Shown: piece after piece, positions 1-8,655 of the stretch
Layout of the letters: each line of letters opens with the position of its first letter
Numbering within the stretch: position 1 is the first letter of the stretch
Source of the DNA: Desulfoscipio gibsoniae DSM 7213
GTDB taxonomy: Bacteria > Bacillota > Desulfotomaculia > Desulfotomaculales > Desulfallaceae
NCBI RefSeq assembly: GCF_000233715.2
Contig: NC_021184.1
Coordinates: 3,124,001 to 3,188,000, forward strand
DNA length: 64,000 nucleotides
Direction of reading: 5' to 3'
Made by a program: the position numbers and the translations under genes
Notes under the pieces: model-generated
What the model was told of the DNA's origin: nothing
The model's database searches: none
What the model saw: only the letters and a program-made list of their open reading frames with translations

Positions 1-732
1 AAGTCCATTAAAAAAGTTTTCCAAAAAAAGTCAGTATTACTGGCTACCATTTTCATGGGTGGTATGGTAGCCTTGCTTATACTCTTCGGTATATTGTTTT
101 TCTTAAGTGATTACCTGGAGGAAACCGTGGGTTTAACAGGTATCGTTAAAGGCGCTGCCCTGGCCGTACCCGTGCTGTTCATGTCCGTTACTTCTTACGT
201 CACCGGCCTACTCATCAAAAAGAAAGTTCGGCTGATGAAGTGGTTGGTGGTCACAGGGCTCAGCCTGGTAGCAGCTTCCCTGGCCGCATTAAATCTGTAC
301 CAAAACATTTATTTCTTCTTCGCCGGCATTTCCATTACCGGACTGGGTACGGGTCTGCTGCTGCCTTGTTTAAACACTATTATTACCAGCACCACTGACG
401 CCCAGGAAAGAGGCCTGATCACTTCCGTATATGGCAGCGTGCGCTTTTTAGGTGTGGCCGCGGGGCCTCCCCTGTTTGGCTATCTGATGGGCATAAGCAG
501 CGCCTACATGTACTGGGGCGGTGCCATACTGGCCGGGGTAACGGCTCTAACGGCGTTGTTTTTTATTAGGGTCAAAGATTTAACGATGACGGACGATACG
601 GGACAAGGGCAACAGCCACAAGAGGCAAATGGCTCGGCGGTACAGGCTATAAGACCCGAGTTTGTATTTGACCCGACCCGCAAACCCCTGCCCGAGAAAA
701 AGGAAAACGCGGGGAATAACAAACGAAAGTAA
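1..732 (+). CDS. MFS transporter, C-terminal part (gene starts before the window)
   Basis: The frame is open from base 1, so the first half of the protein lies outside the window. What remains is about six hydrophobic membrane segments with a loop rich in Lys and Arg (KKKVRLMK), as in major facilitator permeases. A glycine-rich helix (GISITGLGTGLLLP) is typical of the second six-helix bundle. The last 45 or so residues are hydrophilic and probably cytoplasmic. The substrate cannot be told. The family call rests on topology and glycine pattern; drug-efflux MFS is the best guess. Confidence 0.75.
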   Translation, partial: KSIKKVFQKKSVLLATIFMGGMVALLILFGILFFLSDYLEETVGLTGIVKGAALAVPVLFMSVTSYVTGLLIKKKVRLMKWLVVTGLSLVAASLAALNLYQNIYFFFAGISITGLGTGLLLPCLNTIITSTTDAQERGLITSVYGSVRFLGVAAGPPLFGYLMGISSAYMYWGGAILAGVTALTALFFIRVKDLTMTDDTGQGQQPQEANGSAVQAIRPEFVFDPTRKPLPEKKENAGNNKRK

Positions 733-920
733 ATCGAATCTGCCTAGCCATGCGAACCCTTAAAACGAGATGACATTTTTCATTGCTCGTGATAGATATC
801 ATGCCATCCCCATCCTGACAAATGACTGAGACGGACGGAAACTGAAAAGAGGCGCCATGCGCGTGGTGGCTCAGGTAGTTAAAATTATCCAACCCCTGAT
901 GCATTACAAGGGATGGCGAA

Positions 921-1226
921 TTAAAGTAAAAACTTATAATCTCTTTTTCCGCTAATAATCCGCCTGATTTCAATCGTTTCGTTGTTTAGCAAAACATAAA
1001 ACACCAAATAATTATCAACTATCAAAATACGATATCCTTGCCGGGTCAGCCTTCTATTTTTCGGTATCGCTCCGATTAGCGGAAAGTCCTCGAGCTGTAA
1101 AATGTTCTGTTCGATTTTATCCACCAGTTTAAGTGCGGCAGCAGAATTGTCGTTTGCGATATAATCAATAATTTCTGCCAGATCCTGCACTGCAGCTTCG
1201 GTGATATTAATTGGATACTTTGGCAT
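921..1226 (-). CDS. ParE/RelE-family toxin
   Basis: A protein of 101 residues with the ParE/RelE fold pattern: an N-terminal strand (YPINITEAAVQDLAEI), two helices, then strands around GYRILIVDNYLVFYVL and the C-terminal IEIRRIISGKRDY. Toxins of this family inhibit gyrase or cut ribosome-bound mRNA; which one cannot be told here. The ATG overlaps the end of the upstream antitoxin gene by 20 bases, so the two are probably translated together. Confidence 0.82.
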   Translation of the reverse strand: MPKYPINITEAAVQDLAEIIDYIANDNSAAALKLVDKIEQNILQLEDFPLIGAIPKNRRLTRQGYRILIVDNYLVFYVLLNNETIEIRRIISGKRDYKFLL

Positions 1227-1482
1227 GGATACGGCTCCTTAAATCTGCCATAGCATCGCGGAATAGGCGGCGCTTTCCAGCGCGGCTTTGTTCTTCGGCC
1301 TCGTCCAGCTTGTCATAAAGTTCTAATAGGGCTTGTTGCTCCTCAAAAAGCTGCTGGCTCATAATGACTAAATGACCGTTGCCATTCTTGGTAATAAAAA
1401 CAGGCTTTTGTTCTTTGATGCAAATTTCCTCAATTTCTGGTGTTTTATTACGCAAATCTGACACAGGACGAATTATTGGCAT
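1207..1482 (-). CDS. Phd/YefM-family antitoxin
   Basis: The N-terminus (MPIIRPVSDLRNKTPEIEEI) matches the Phd/YefM DNA-binding fold, followed by VFITKNGNGHLVIMS, the usual central strand pair. The C-terminal half is helical and charged and should wrap the toxin. The start was placed at the ATG at 1482 because GAGGTG lies 6 bases upstream; an open frame continues ten codons further up without a good site. It is the first gene of a two-gene toxin-antitoxin operon and would normally repress its own promoter. Confidence 0.82.
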   Translation of the reverse strand: MPIIRPVSDLRNKTPEIEEICIKEQKPVFITKNGNGHLVIMSQQLFEEQQALLELYDKLDEAEEQSRAGKRRLFRDAMADLRSRIHAKVSN

Positions 1483-1511
1483 ATCGTTCACCTCATGAAT
1501 AGCTTTTGTCA

Positions 1512-1695
1512 TTATTGTATCATAATTTTGATACTTATAATAGGTACAAGAATCATGGAGATTTCCAGAGTATAGCTTCCGAAAGTAATAAATTCCTTAT
1601 CCTGGCTGTTAAATATCGACATGAGCTGTTCAGGGAACGCCCTTATGATGATAAATCTCAATATGGTAGCCAGAATGTTTATTATGCTACAATAG
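1512..1695 (-). pseudogene. MATE-family efflux transporter, internal fragment
   Basis: About 60 codons resemble part of a MATE multidrug exporter: a membrane helix, then FPEQLMSIFNSQDKEFITFG, which fits the family pattern P-E-x-L-x-x-L-F near the start of a helix pair. There is no start codon with a ribosome site and no downstream half. It lies between the methyltransferase stop and the antitoxin, so it looks like a deletion scar. The opposite-strand reading frame here is only its shadow. Confidence 0.45.
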
Positions 1696-2319
1696 TTAAC
1701 TAACATCATTAGGCTTTCTTGCAATAATAGTTCTTACAACATGCTTATGAGGGATATTACTTGATTCGCAATCAAATATAAACTCATTAGAATAAAGCAT
1801 TTCCCAATCTTTATAATAGCTTTGAAGTTCTTGTCTTTCATAGAGGTATTCATTTTTACCCCAATCCGGGGCAATCTCAACATCTGGATGTTCGACGAAG
1901 GTACACATTACATTTAACCCACCGGCTACTGTATTATTTTTTATGTTATCAAACTGATGTTTTCTAATTTCTGGTCTAATGTATTGTAAAGTTCCAATTG
2001 AATAAACAATATCAAATTTATCTGGTAAAACAAAATCATTTAAATCTGCTTCCATAATTTTAATAGAAGTATTGTTTTCTTTAGCTAGTTTAATTGCCTT
2101 TTCCAAACCAGCCGGTGCAATTTCAACGGCTAAAACATCGAAACCTTGTTTAGCAAAAAAAATACTGTCCCGACCTTCTCCTGCACCTAAATCAACCAAT
2201 TTTTTATTTGTTTGGTTATCGGGTATAAACTCTAAAACTTTACTTACCAAATCATTAGGTTCTTTTCCCCAATAATACTCTGGTTTTAAATAAATTTCTT
2301 GCAACTGTTCTTTATCCAT
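1696..2319 (-). CDS. SAM-dependent methyltransferase, TehB-like
   Basis: A class I methyltransferase of 207 residues. Motif I (LVDLGAGEGRDSIF, about residues 41-54) binds S-adenosylmethionine, the acidic end of the second strand is VLAVEIAP, and motif IV follows as FDIVYSIGTLQYI. Length and order match the TehB/tellurite-resistance type, whose true substrates are often unknown. Its ATG overlaps the stop of the upstream peptidase gene (TAATG), which suggests translational coupling. A rearranged relic of this gene lies at 40917-41095. Confidence 0.85.
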   Translation of the reverse strand: MDKEQLQEIYLKPEYYWGKEPNDLVSKVLEFIPDNQTNKKLVDLGAGEGRDSIFFAKQGFDVLAVEIAPAGLEKAIKLAKENNTSIKIMEADLNDFVLPDKFDIVYSIGTLQYIRPEIRKHQFDNIKNNTVAGGLNVMCTFVEHPDVEIAPDWGKNEYLYERQELQSYYKDWEMLYSNEFIFDCESSNIPHKHVVRTIIARKPNDVS

Positions 2320-3545
2320 TATTTGCCTCCTGGAACCTCTGTTTTTAAAAGTATATCATCTAAAGTATCAATTACAAATAATTCCCTTTCGGTAACTGAT
2401 AGAACCTCATGCCCGTTTTCTTTAATCAAAACCATATCTTCCAATTTAACCGCACCATATTCGGGATGTGTTAAATGAATTTCTATAGTAATTACAGAAT
2501 TTTTTCTTAATTCAAAGTTTGATTTTGTGAATAATACGGGAGGCTCATTGGCATCTAATCCTATTCCGTGACCAATAAAATTACCCTTTCTTGGGTTTAA
2601 CCCTAAAAAGTAATCATTAACCCCTAAGCGACAAGCACTATTATATGCTATATCAAATAAATCACTACATTTTACCCCTTCTTTTAGAGAAAAAAGGACA
2701 TTATCCGATATTTCCCTGAGGCATGCAAATAACGACCTGACTTCCGGGGTAGGTTCTCCTAAAATATATGTACGTGTCTCATCACAATGATACCCGTGGT
2801 AACATGTAGGTATATCTACTATCACTATATCGCCTTTTTTAATTTTTCTTAAAGACGGCCCGGCAGGTATAGCAGGGCTAAGGCCTATACCGGTAATGGT
2901 ATTGGAAAACCCGCTAACCTTAAAAAGGTTTTCACCGGAGGAAAGTGGACCACGACTTATGTAAAAATCAAAATTTCTCATAGATAAGACCCCTTCATGC
3001 CCGGCTTTTCTATGAGCATATTCTATTTCAGCGGCAAGTTCTAATTCTGTGATTCCTTCAGATAGCACGTCAAAAACTCTTAGGTGTCCGGTTTTCATTA
3101 TGTTACAGGCAGATTTAATTAATTCAATTTCCTCTTCGTCCTTTGTCATCCTTTGTAATAATATCTCTTCAGAAATATTTACAGGTGTATAATCAATGAA
3201 TATTTGACTGATCTTAAAAAATAATTCAGCAGGAATTATATCGGTTTCTAAACCTAATTTCCCCTTTTTTACACCTAATTCTCTTAATTTAGATAAAGCT
3301 TCTTTAAAACTACCAGACGAGATAACTTTGTTTGGGTCTATCCATATTTCACTTAACACAAAATCAAGTGCCCTTCGAACTATAAGATAATAATCATTTG
3401 GTGTAACTACTAGAATACAGGGTTGAGCAGTCCCACAATAGTAAAACACATCCCTTGAATGAATTAATAGGGCCACGTCAATTCCTAACTCGCGAAGTCT
3501 AATTTGGAATTTTTTTAACCTTACGGTTTTATCTACGGTTATCAT
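2319..3545 (-). CDS. M24-family Xaa-Pro peptidase
   Basis: An N-terminal creatinase-like domain is followed by the pita-bread metallopeptidase fold. The five metal ligands can be seen in order: Asp in VIVDIPT, Asp in HCDETRTY, His in FIGHGIGLD, Glu in TIEIHL and Glu in VKLEDMVLI. It should remove N-terminal residues before proline, or act on a related dipeptide, in the cytoplasm. The ATG at 3545 was chosen over the GTG four codons upstream because that GTG is part of the AAGGTGA ribosome site. First gene of an operon with the methyltransferase. Confidence 0.87.
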   Translation of the reverse strand: MITVDKTVRLKKFQIRLRELGIDVALLIHSRDVFYYCGTAQPCILVVTPNDYYLIVRRALDFVLSEIWIDPNKVISSGSFKEALSKLRELGVKKGKLGLETDIIPAELFFKISQIFIDYTPVNISEEILLQRMTKDEEEIELIKSACNIMKTGHLRVFDVLSEGITELELAAEIEYAHRKAGHEGVLSMRNFDFYISRGPLSSGENLFKVSGFSNTITGIGLSPAIPAGPSLRKIKKGDIVIVDIPTCYHGYHCDETRTYILGEPTPEVRSLFACLREISDNVLFSLKEGVKCSDLFDIAYNSACRLGVNDYFLGLNPRKGNFIGHGIGLDANEPPVLFTKSNFELRKNSVITIEIHLTHPEYGAVKLEDMVLIKENGHEVLSVTERELFVIDTLDDILLKTEVPGGK

Positions 3546-3603
3546 ATCTAAGTTCACCTTCTTTAAAGACTTTCTTATTTAGTAGCGTTCACTAATATGA
3601 TCT

Positions 3604-4050
3604 CTAATATCTGGGTAGCTTAACCTGCTCGTAATAATATTCGATTACGCCAATTTCCTTCATGCGGTCATTTATATATCTCCAGCGATCTCTTAAACGG
3701 CCGGTAAACTGCTTTTCACAAGGATATTCATTGCATTGAAAGCAAAAATCAACGTTTTTTTCTTTATGGCATGTTTTGGCGGAACAAGTCGTTATCGGAC
3801 ATTGCACATTTTCACCTCTACATCCGCTACATGAGCCATTGGAAAAAGAGGTTAGAATTGCTTCAAACTGAGAGTAACCGTTAAAAATAGGTTGTTTTTC
3901 TGTTTTCATTTTTGCTACCGGCCTGAAATTGCCGAGTAATTGAATAAGCCGTGAACTTAATTGTTTGATTTCTCCGTGTTCATAATCAGCACATCTCATG
4001 CAATCAAGGCCACAAGGAGCAAGATGCTTCACTACATCATTATATTCCAT
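3604..4050 (-). CDS. DUF3795 cysteine-rich protein
   Basis: A protein of 148 residues with many cysteines in the DUF3795 arrangement: APCGLDCMRCADYEHG near the N-terminus, CSGCRGENVQCPITTC in the middle, then CFQCNEYPCEKQF. The cysteine pairs suggest zinc or Fe-S binding. The family has no settled function. It is a single gene just upstream of the peptidase operon on the same strand. Confidence 0.78.
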   Translation of the reverse strand: MEYNDVVKHLAPCGLDCMRCADYEHGEIKQLSSRLIQLLGNFRPVAKMKTEKQPIFNGYSQFEAILTSFSNGSCSGCRGENVQCPITTCSAKTCHKEKNVDFCFQCNEYPCEKQFTGRLRDRWRYINDRMKEIGVIEYYYEQVKLPRY

Positions 4051-4229
4051 TTTTAAACACCTCTTTTTATAAGAAAATAGAATCGCGCCGGTTGCTGGCT
4101 ATTTTCATCCATAATTGCGTCGCCTCGCGGCATGGGAGTTTAGTAAAATTATATTTATTTATCTGAATATTCCCTATTTGAAACCGTTATTCCTGCTTCA
4201 AGTTAATATTTAATGTACATTACTCCACG

Positions 4230-4346
4230 TTAGTGCAACAAGTAGGCTGCTTTTATCCATTCACTTTTTACAAAAAGAGCATCTTCAATTGTATCTTCTA
4301 TTGTATTACCAGTTCCAGTGCAATATTTTAAATCAGGAAATCAAAG
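4230..4346 (-). pseudogene. HicB-like antitoxin fragment
   Basis: A short open stretch reads FPDLKYCTGTGNTIEDTIED and continues with about 20 more residues to a stop. This matches the HicB pattern FPDL-x-GC-x-T-x-G-x-T-x-EEA. It is preceded directly by an in-frame stop, has no start codon, and no hicA is nearby, so it is a remnant. Confidence 0.42.
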
Positions 4347-4751
4347 GCTTTGCATTCATTAAGTCCGGCGAAACGCTGAATATAACTCTCCAGTCGCCGG
4401 CAAGAATTTTTGTGCTTTCATGGCCGGAACTGTGAGTAGAATCCCGAGAACCATTGATATCCATAATTATGGTTGAGGGAATTTCTCCAGATTTACCCTG
4501 ATTGACAATCTACATCCATTCGGAAAGATGTCCAAAGAGGAGCATTTGGGTAAAAAAGCTCAAGATTTTTTTCTCTATTTAGGCTATTTTTTATACATGG
4601 GAATGATCTATGACCTTCTATAAAAACAACCTTGACAAGTTTAGCGTTAGGGACTTCCCGGCAGGTAACTTAAAATTTCATTTAAATTGCGGCCAGCAAA
4701 GCTGGTCTTGAAATTTCGACCAGTGATGCTGCCATGGAGGGGGTATAAATT
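4347..4751. other. Intergenic stretch before the DsrK/HdrD-like gene
   Basis: No reading frame here has both a start and a ribosome site. The minus strand of 4350-4500 has short open pieces with protein-like composition that could not be identified. A good ribosome site (GGAGGGGG, 4737-4744) ends the stretch and serves the gene at 4752. Confidence 0.4.
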
Positions 4752-6134
4752 ATGCCAGTATATAAAGGAATGGTACAGCCGGTTCGGGCCACACCGGACG
4801 AACTGCGTAAGATCCATATTGAACCGGTACCAGATACTGAAAAACCACAAAAAGCACTGGAATTTCTGGATCAAATTCGCAAAAAGTTTCGTTCCTTTGT
4901 TATGGCGATGGAGTCCTGCACTAAGTGCGGCCAGTGTGCGGAAAACTGCCACACTTACCTGGGAACCCGGGATCCCAATAATATTCCCACTAACCGGGCC
5001 GAGCTAATCCGTAAAATTTACAGACGTTACTTTACCCTGGAGGGGCGCTGGTTTGGCAAGCTGGTAGGCGCCGAAGACATTAACCTGGATGTAATTGAAC
5101 AATGGTATTCTTATTTCTACCAGTGCAGCCAGTGCCGCCGCTGCGCGCACGTTTGCCCCTTTGGCATAGATACCTGCGAAGTAACTTTTATCGGCCGCCA
5201 GTTGTTACACTGGCTGGGCATTACCCCCAAACTGCACGCTAGCGTTGGCGCAGCTATGGAAAGGGTCGGCAACCATACAAACTTTCCCAAACCCGGCATT
5301 GTTGACACCCTGGAATTTATGTCAGAGGAAATTATGGAAGAGTTTGGCGTGGAAGTAGATTTTCCGGTCGATAAGCCCGCATCCGACATCATGTATATCC
5401 CCTCGTCAGCGGACTTTATGCTAAACCACTATACTTTGATGGGCGCGGGCATGTACTTTAACTATATCGGCGCCAACTGGACTATTCCCAGTGCTGTCAC
5501 CGAGGCCGGCAATTTTGGTCTCTTGTTTGACCAGTATTATACGCAGCGGCATAATGTTATGCGCCTGCTAAATGCGGCCCAGGAACTGGGTGTGAAAAAG
5601 ATCGTCTGGGGTGAATGCGGTCACGGTTGGCGGGCGGCCAAGATGTACATCCCCTCCCTAGCTGACAGGCCGGTAAAATGGCCTATCATTCATATTCATG
5701 ATGAGATTGCCGAAATGATCCGCAACAAAGAATTAAAACTTGACCCGGCCAAAAACTCAAAGCCCGTAACCCTGCACGACCCGTGCAATTACGTGCGCGC
5801 CTGCGGCTTGAACGAAAACATGCGTGTCATTATGCGCGCAGTGACCACCGACTTTAGGGAAATGACGCCCCATGGTATGGATAACTTTTGCTGTGGCGGT
5901 GGTTCTGGAATCCTGTTCGATGATCCGGAAATGTACCAGCGCCGAATACAACTTAGCCAGAAAAAAGCCGACCAGGTGCGGGCCACTGGTGTAGGCAAAG
6001 ACGGTAATGGTATACTTTGTGCACCGTGTTCCATCTGTAAAGCTCAGCTTTATCCCATGGTGGAGGAGCATGAACTGGGTGTTGAAGTTAAAGGCTTGGT
6101 TGACCTTGTAGGGAGGGCTTTGGTTTGGAAATGA
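4752..6134 (+). CDS. DsrK/HdrD-like iron-sulfur electron-transfer protein
   Basis: A soluble protein of 460 residues. It has two [4Fe-4S] ferredoxin motifs (Cys56/59/62/66 and Cys125/128/131/135), followed by the cysteine-rich CCG region: GECGHG near 287-291, Cys345/Cys351, CCGGGSG at 380-386 and CAPCSIC at 423-429. That order is shared by HdrD, DsrK, HmcF and TmcB, which bind a special [4Fe-4S] cluster that reduces or makes disulfides. In sulfate reducers such subunits usually pair with a membrane cytochrome b (DsrM/HdrE). No such gene lies beside this one, so the partner is elsewhere or soluble. The ATG has GGAGGGGG 7 bases upstream. Confidence 0.85.
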   Translation: MPVYKGMVQPVRATPDELRKIHIEPVPDTEKPQKALEFLDQIRKKFRSFVMAMESCTKCGQCAENCHTYLGTRDPNNIPTNRAELIRKIYRRYFTLEGRWFGKLVGAEDINLDVIEQWYSYFYQCSQCRRCAHVCPFGIDTCEVTFIGRQLLHWLGITPKLHASVGAAMERVGNHTNFPKPGIVDTLEFMSEEIMEEFGVEVDFPVDKPASDIMYIPSSADFMLNHYTLMGAGMYFNYIGANWTIPSAVTEAGNFGLLFDQYYTQRHNVMRLLNAAQELGVKKIVWGECGHGWRAAKMYIPSLADRPVKWPIIHIHDEIAEMIRNKELKLDPAKNSKPVTLHDPCNYVRACGLNENMRVIMRAVTTDFREMTPHGMDNFCCGGGSGILFDDPEMYQRRIQLSQKKADQVRATGVGKDGNGILCAPCSICKAQLYPMVEEHELGVEVKGLVDLVGRALVWK

Positions 6135-6258
6135 TTTAATAATTAATTGAATGTGACGGCATAAAGGGACAATGCTATGGCGGCGGTTCAGGCAAGGGTT
6201 CAATTAGACCTGGTAAGAAGCATTTTCCTGTAGGCGGTTCTTTCTCATTGATGTCTTT

Positions 6259-6285
6259 GCGTCACAGAATCTTAGTCTGTGACGC
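6259..6285 (+). terminator. Hairpin downstream of the DsrK/HdrD-like gene
   Basis: Perfect inverted repeat GCGTCACAGA / TCTGTGACGC with a 7-base loop, 125 bases after the stop codon. No U-run follows directly, so it may stabilise the 3' end rather than terminate by itself. Confidence 0.4.
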
Positions 6286-6403
6286 ACTATGTTAATTAAG
6301 CGAAAAGATAAAAACCACTACCAACCATTATATTATTTACCGTTTTACTTCGGTTTGGGTTATGGGCACAACTAAAAATAAATTTTGTTATTCTTCCCTC
6401 TTT

Positions 6404-6580
6404 TTAATCCTTTTTTTCTTTTATTAAACTATATGCTGAGAAAAAAACAACAATAGCAAAAAAACTAATATATGCCCAATCAGATTTTGTCCACTCAGAA
6501 CTATATCTGGTGAAAAATACCCACAGCAACCACAAAGACCCTAAAATTACAATAATTTGGTTAATTTGTCTTGGTAACAA
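6404..6580 (-). CDS. Small membrane protein with a TTG start
   Basis: An open frame of 58 residues starts at TTG (6578-6580) with a strong AGGAGG seven bases upstream. It has two hydrophobic helices separated by the charged loop TRYSSEWTKSDW and a lysine-rich C-terminus (IKEKKD). It is clearly homologous to the protein at 48232-48417 (shared MGSLWLLWVLFTRY-like helix, shared DW loop and shared EK tail), and the two regions also match at DNA level past the stop. Function unknown. Confidence 0.62.
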   Translation of the reverse strand: MLPRQINQIIVILGSLWLLWVFFTRYSSEWTKSDWAYISFFAIVVFFSAYSLIKEKKD

Positions 6581-6763
6581 ATAAATACCTCCTCTTCATG
6601 GATTTGTTTTCAAAGACATCGGTTTTTTTAGAATAAGCTACTGCTTCTTGTTAAAAAAGCATAGATTTATATTGATTTAAAGCTTGACTTTAATATGATT
6701 TCTTTTGATCCTACTCATTGTAGTTATAGTAAAATTATACCATAATTAACATGGCGATTCACT

Positions 6764-6952
6764 TCATTCCGAGTGAACATAACAAAGATATTGCTCAATA
6801 GCTTTGTCCTCCAGGTGAGGACAGTCTCTTAAACTTTTTTGACCATTAATTAATGCAGCAGCAAACGCCAAACATGTCAGTGTTTGACATGCCCCGCAAT
6901 TTGTTTTCGGAAGCAATCTATAAATCTCTAAAGGGTTGGTTAATTGATTCAC
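6764..6952 (-). CDS. Small Fe-S domain protein (PF04060-like)
   Basis: A protein of 62 residues built around LLPKTNCGACQTLTCLAFA and DCPHL. The spacing C-x2-C-x4-C-x16-C is that of the putative Fe-S domain found at the N-terminus of the corrinoid protein subunit AcsC/CdhE and of RnfB. Here it stands alone, so it probably carries one [4Fe-4S] cluster as a small electron carrier or adaptor. The adjacent DUF2007 gene is on the same strand, 45 bases upstream. Confidence 0.68.
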   Translation of the reverse strand: MNQLTNPLEIYRLLPKTNCGACQTLTCLAFAAALINGQKSLRDCPHLEDKAIEQYLCYVHSE

Positions 6953-6997
6953 ATTTTACCTCTTTTCATACTTAATACCTCTGAAATTTCTGGTAAC

Positions 6998-7255
6998 CTA
7001 ATTGTCAATCTCGTCATTTTCTTGTGGTATCTTTCTAATTTCTTCAATTATTTGTATAACTGTTAATCTGTCTGCTTCTGATGCATATACTGCTCCCCAA
7101 CCTCTTTGTAGTTGAAAAATTCCATCATAGGCTAAGTCATGGTAGCATTCCAAATGATGAGCTATTTGTTGCTCATTTAAAGCAGCTTCAAGCAATTGCG
7201 CCTCAAACTCATTATTAAGAACTGCAATTCTTATATTTTTATCCACTTCATTCAC
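6998..7255 (-). CDS. DUF2007-like putative signal-transducing protein
   Basis: A protein of 85 residues starting MNEVDKNIRIAVLNNEFEAQ and containing GWGAVYASEADRLTVIQII. This is the ferredoxin-like fold of the DUF2007 family: a strand, a helix carrying EAQLLEAAL, and a C-terminal helix. The family is thought to sense or carry small signals, but no member is well defined. GAGGTGA lies 4 bases before the ATG. Probably cotranscribed with the small Fe-S protein. Confidence 0.6.
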   Translation of the reverse strand: MNEVDKNIRIAVLNNEFEAQLLEAALNEQQIAHHLECYHDLAYDGIFQLQRGWGAVYASEADRLTVIQIIEEIRKIPQENDEIDN

Positions 7256-7264
7256 CTCACCATG

Positions 7265-7394
7265 TTATAGTCCTTCCACCGAAACCGTGCCGGCCATTCC
7301 ATCTACCGTTACAACTTGACCGTCGCTTAAAATCTGAGTAGCGTTACCGGTCGCGACTACTGCTGGGATACGGTACTCTCGTGCAATAATAGCC
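7265..7394 (-). pseudogene. PEP-utilising enzyme, C-terminal fragment
   Basis: About 40 codons read AREYRIPAVVATGNATQIL, then a DGQVVTVDG turn and a stop. This is the end of the swivelling phosphohistidine domain of PEP synthase-type enzymes. It is a different sequence from the copy at 12470-12717, so it comes from a second, now lost, gene. No start is present. Confidence 0.6.
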
Positions 7395-7579
7395 TAATAG
7401 CTTATTGAAACACCACCATATTGGATATATAGCTTATATAGCTAATTAATTATGAACATCATATGGTGGTAGGACGAAAATGTCAATACTTGTAAAGCTT
7501 CGGGAAACTAAAGAAACATTTCCCAACTCTTTTCTATTGGCATCCCCTTTTTTAGCCTTTACAAAAATAACCTGCTGTG

Positions 7580-7622
7580 TTATATATAAAGCATAGAACG
7601 CTATTCTATGCTTTATATATAA
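7580..7622. promoter_or_regulatory. Perfect 43-bp palindrome, probable TetR operator
   Basis: Two perfect 19-base arms (TTATATATAAAGCATAGAA and its complement) flank CGCTA. The right arm ends one base before the GGGGG ribosome site of the TetR-family gene at 7634. Position and symmetry suggest that the regulator binds here and controls its own transcription. The AT-rich arms could also form a cruciform. Confidence 0.6.
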
Positions 7623-7633
7623 GGGGGATTTAA

Positions 7634-8245
7634 GTGCCATATCGTACACCCAAACACGTTCAGGAACAAAAAGAAGCCAAGAAACAGCATATTCTCGACC
7701 AGGCGTTACCACTATTTGCTCAAAAAGGTTACGAAAACACATCCATTCAGGATATCTGTAATGCGGCTGGTGTTTCAGTAGGCTCGCTTTACTTTTATTT
7801 TCCCAATAAAGAACTTATTTTTGAGGAAATTTTTAACCGCATTGCCCGGAGTTATTTTAATTGCCAGGAGGAAGCCGTACAGGGTGAAACCGACTTAAGA
7901 CAAATTATATTTAAATCCATGCGTGCAGCGATAAATTGGTGGACAAATGCCAACCCCCATGAAGGTCAATTTATTTTAAACAACCGGCATTTATCCGACC
8001 TTCAACAAAAAAGGGATGAATTTTTACAAGCAATGGTGACTAGATTTAAGGTGCTGCTTGATGACGCTGTTAATAAAGGGCAGATTAAACCTTTAAACAC
8101 TGAACTAGTTTCAGTTATGTATATTCACGGTAACTACCAGCTTATTAGGTATTGGAATTTAACCGGCCGAAAAACTTCTTCGGAAGAGTTAATTAATTTT
8201 TTAATTGAGCATAGTATCCGGGTTCTGGGGCTGGATATACAATGA
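7634..8245 (+). CDS. TetR/AcrR-family transcriptional regulator
   Basis: A protein of 203 residues with an N-terminal helix-turn-helix typical of TetR: ILDQALPLFAQKGYENTSIQ, then ICNAAGVSVGSLYFYFPNKE at about residues 43-62. The rest is helical and should bind an unknown ligand. The start is GTG with GGGGGA seven bases upstream. It sits behind the palindrome at 7580-7622 and 46 bases before a broken PEP-synthase-like gene, which it may once have controlled. Confidence 0.88.
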   Translation: MPYRTPKHVQEQKEAKKQHILDQALPLFAQKGYENTSIQDICNAAGVSVGSLYFYFPNKELIFEEIFNRIARSYFNCQEEAVQGETDLRQIIFKSMRAAINWWTNANPHEGQFILNNRHLSDLQQKRDEFLQAMVTRFKVLLDDAVNKGQIKPLNTELVSVMYIHGNYQLIRYWNLTGRKTSSEELINFLIEHSIRVLGLDIQ

Positions 8246-8291
8246 AGCCATTGTGACAACCAAAATAAATAGAAATTAAGGGGGGACAGTT

Positions 8292-8655
8292 ATGAACGAC
8301 TTTATCAAGGCTTTTGGTGAATTAACCATGAAAGATATCCCTTTGGTAGGTGGAAAAGGGGCGAACCTTGGCGAGTTAATGCGGTCGGACTTCCCGGTTC
8401 CCCCGGTTTTTTGTATCACAGCGGAAGCATACCGTTATTTTACCACTAAAACGGGACTCACCCAACTGTACCGGTCAATATTTGATAGCGGTTCTGCCTA
8501 TACGCAAAACGTTACCTTACAATCCAGCATAATAACAGAAAAGATCCTTGCCGAGAAAATTCCCCAAGAAATAACCGATGCCATTTGTAGCGCTTATGGC
8601 AATTTAGTTGGCCGGGGAACGCTTGTGGCCGTACGTTCCTCCGCTTTGGCGGTAT
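8292..8655 (+). pseudogene. PEP synthase-like enzyme (PpsA/Rph type), N-terminal remnant
   Basis: The frame begins MNDFIKAFGELTMKDIPLVG and includes GGKGANLGELMRSDFPVP and VAVRSSAL. These are the start of the ATP-grasp domain of phosphoenolpyruvate synthase or rifampicin phosphotransferase. Homology stops at about 8655, where an opposite-strand phage terminase fragment begins. The expected next residues (AEDLP and beyond) are missing. The rest of the enzyme appears at 11840-12717. Confidence 0.82.

Noticed and set aside
504-973. Two minus-strand open frames over the MFS gene end and the following gap
   Set aside because: They are antisense shadows of the transporter and extend into a gap without a ribosome site or family pattern.
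5117-6203. Several minus-strand frames inside the DsrK/HdrD-like gene
   Set aside because: High-GC coding strand produces long antisense frames; cluster motifs exist only on the plus strand.
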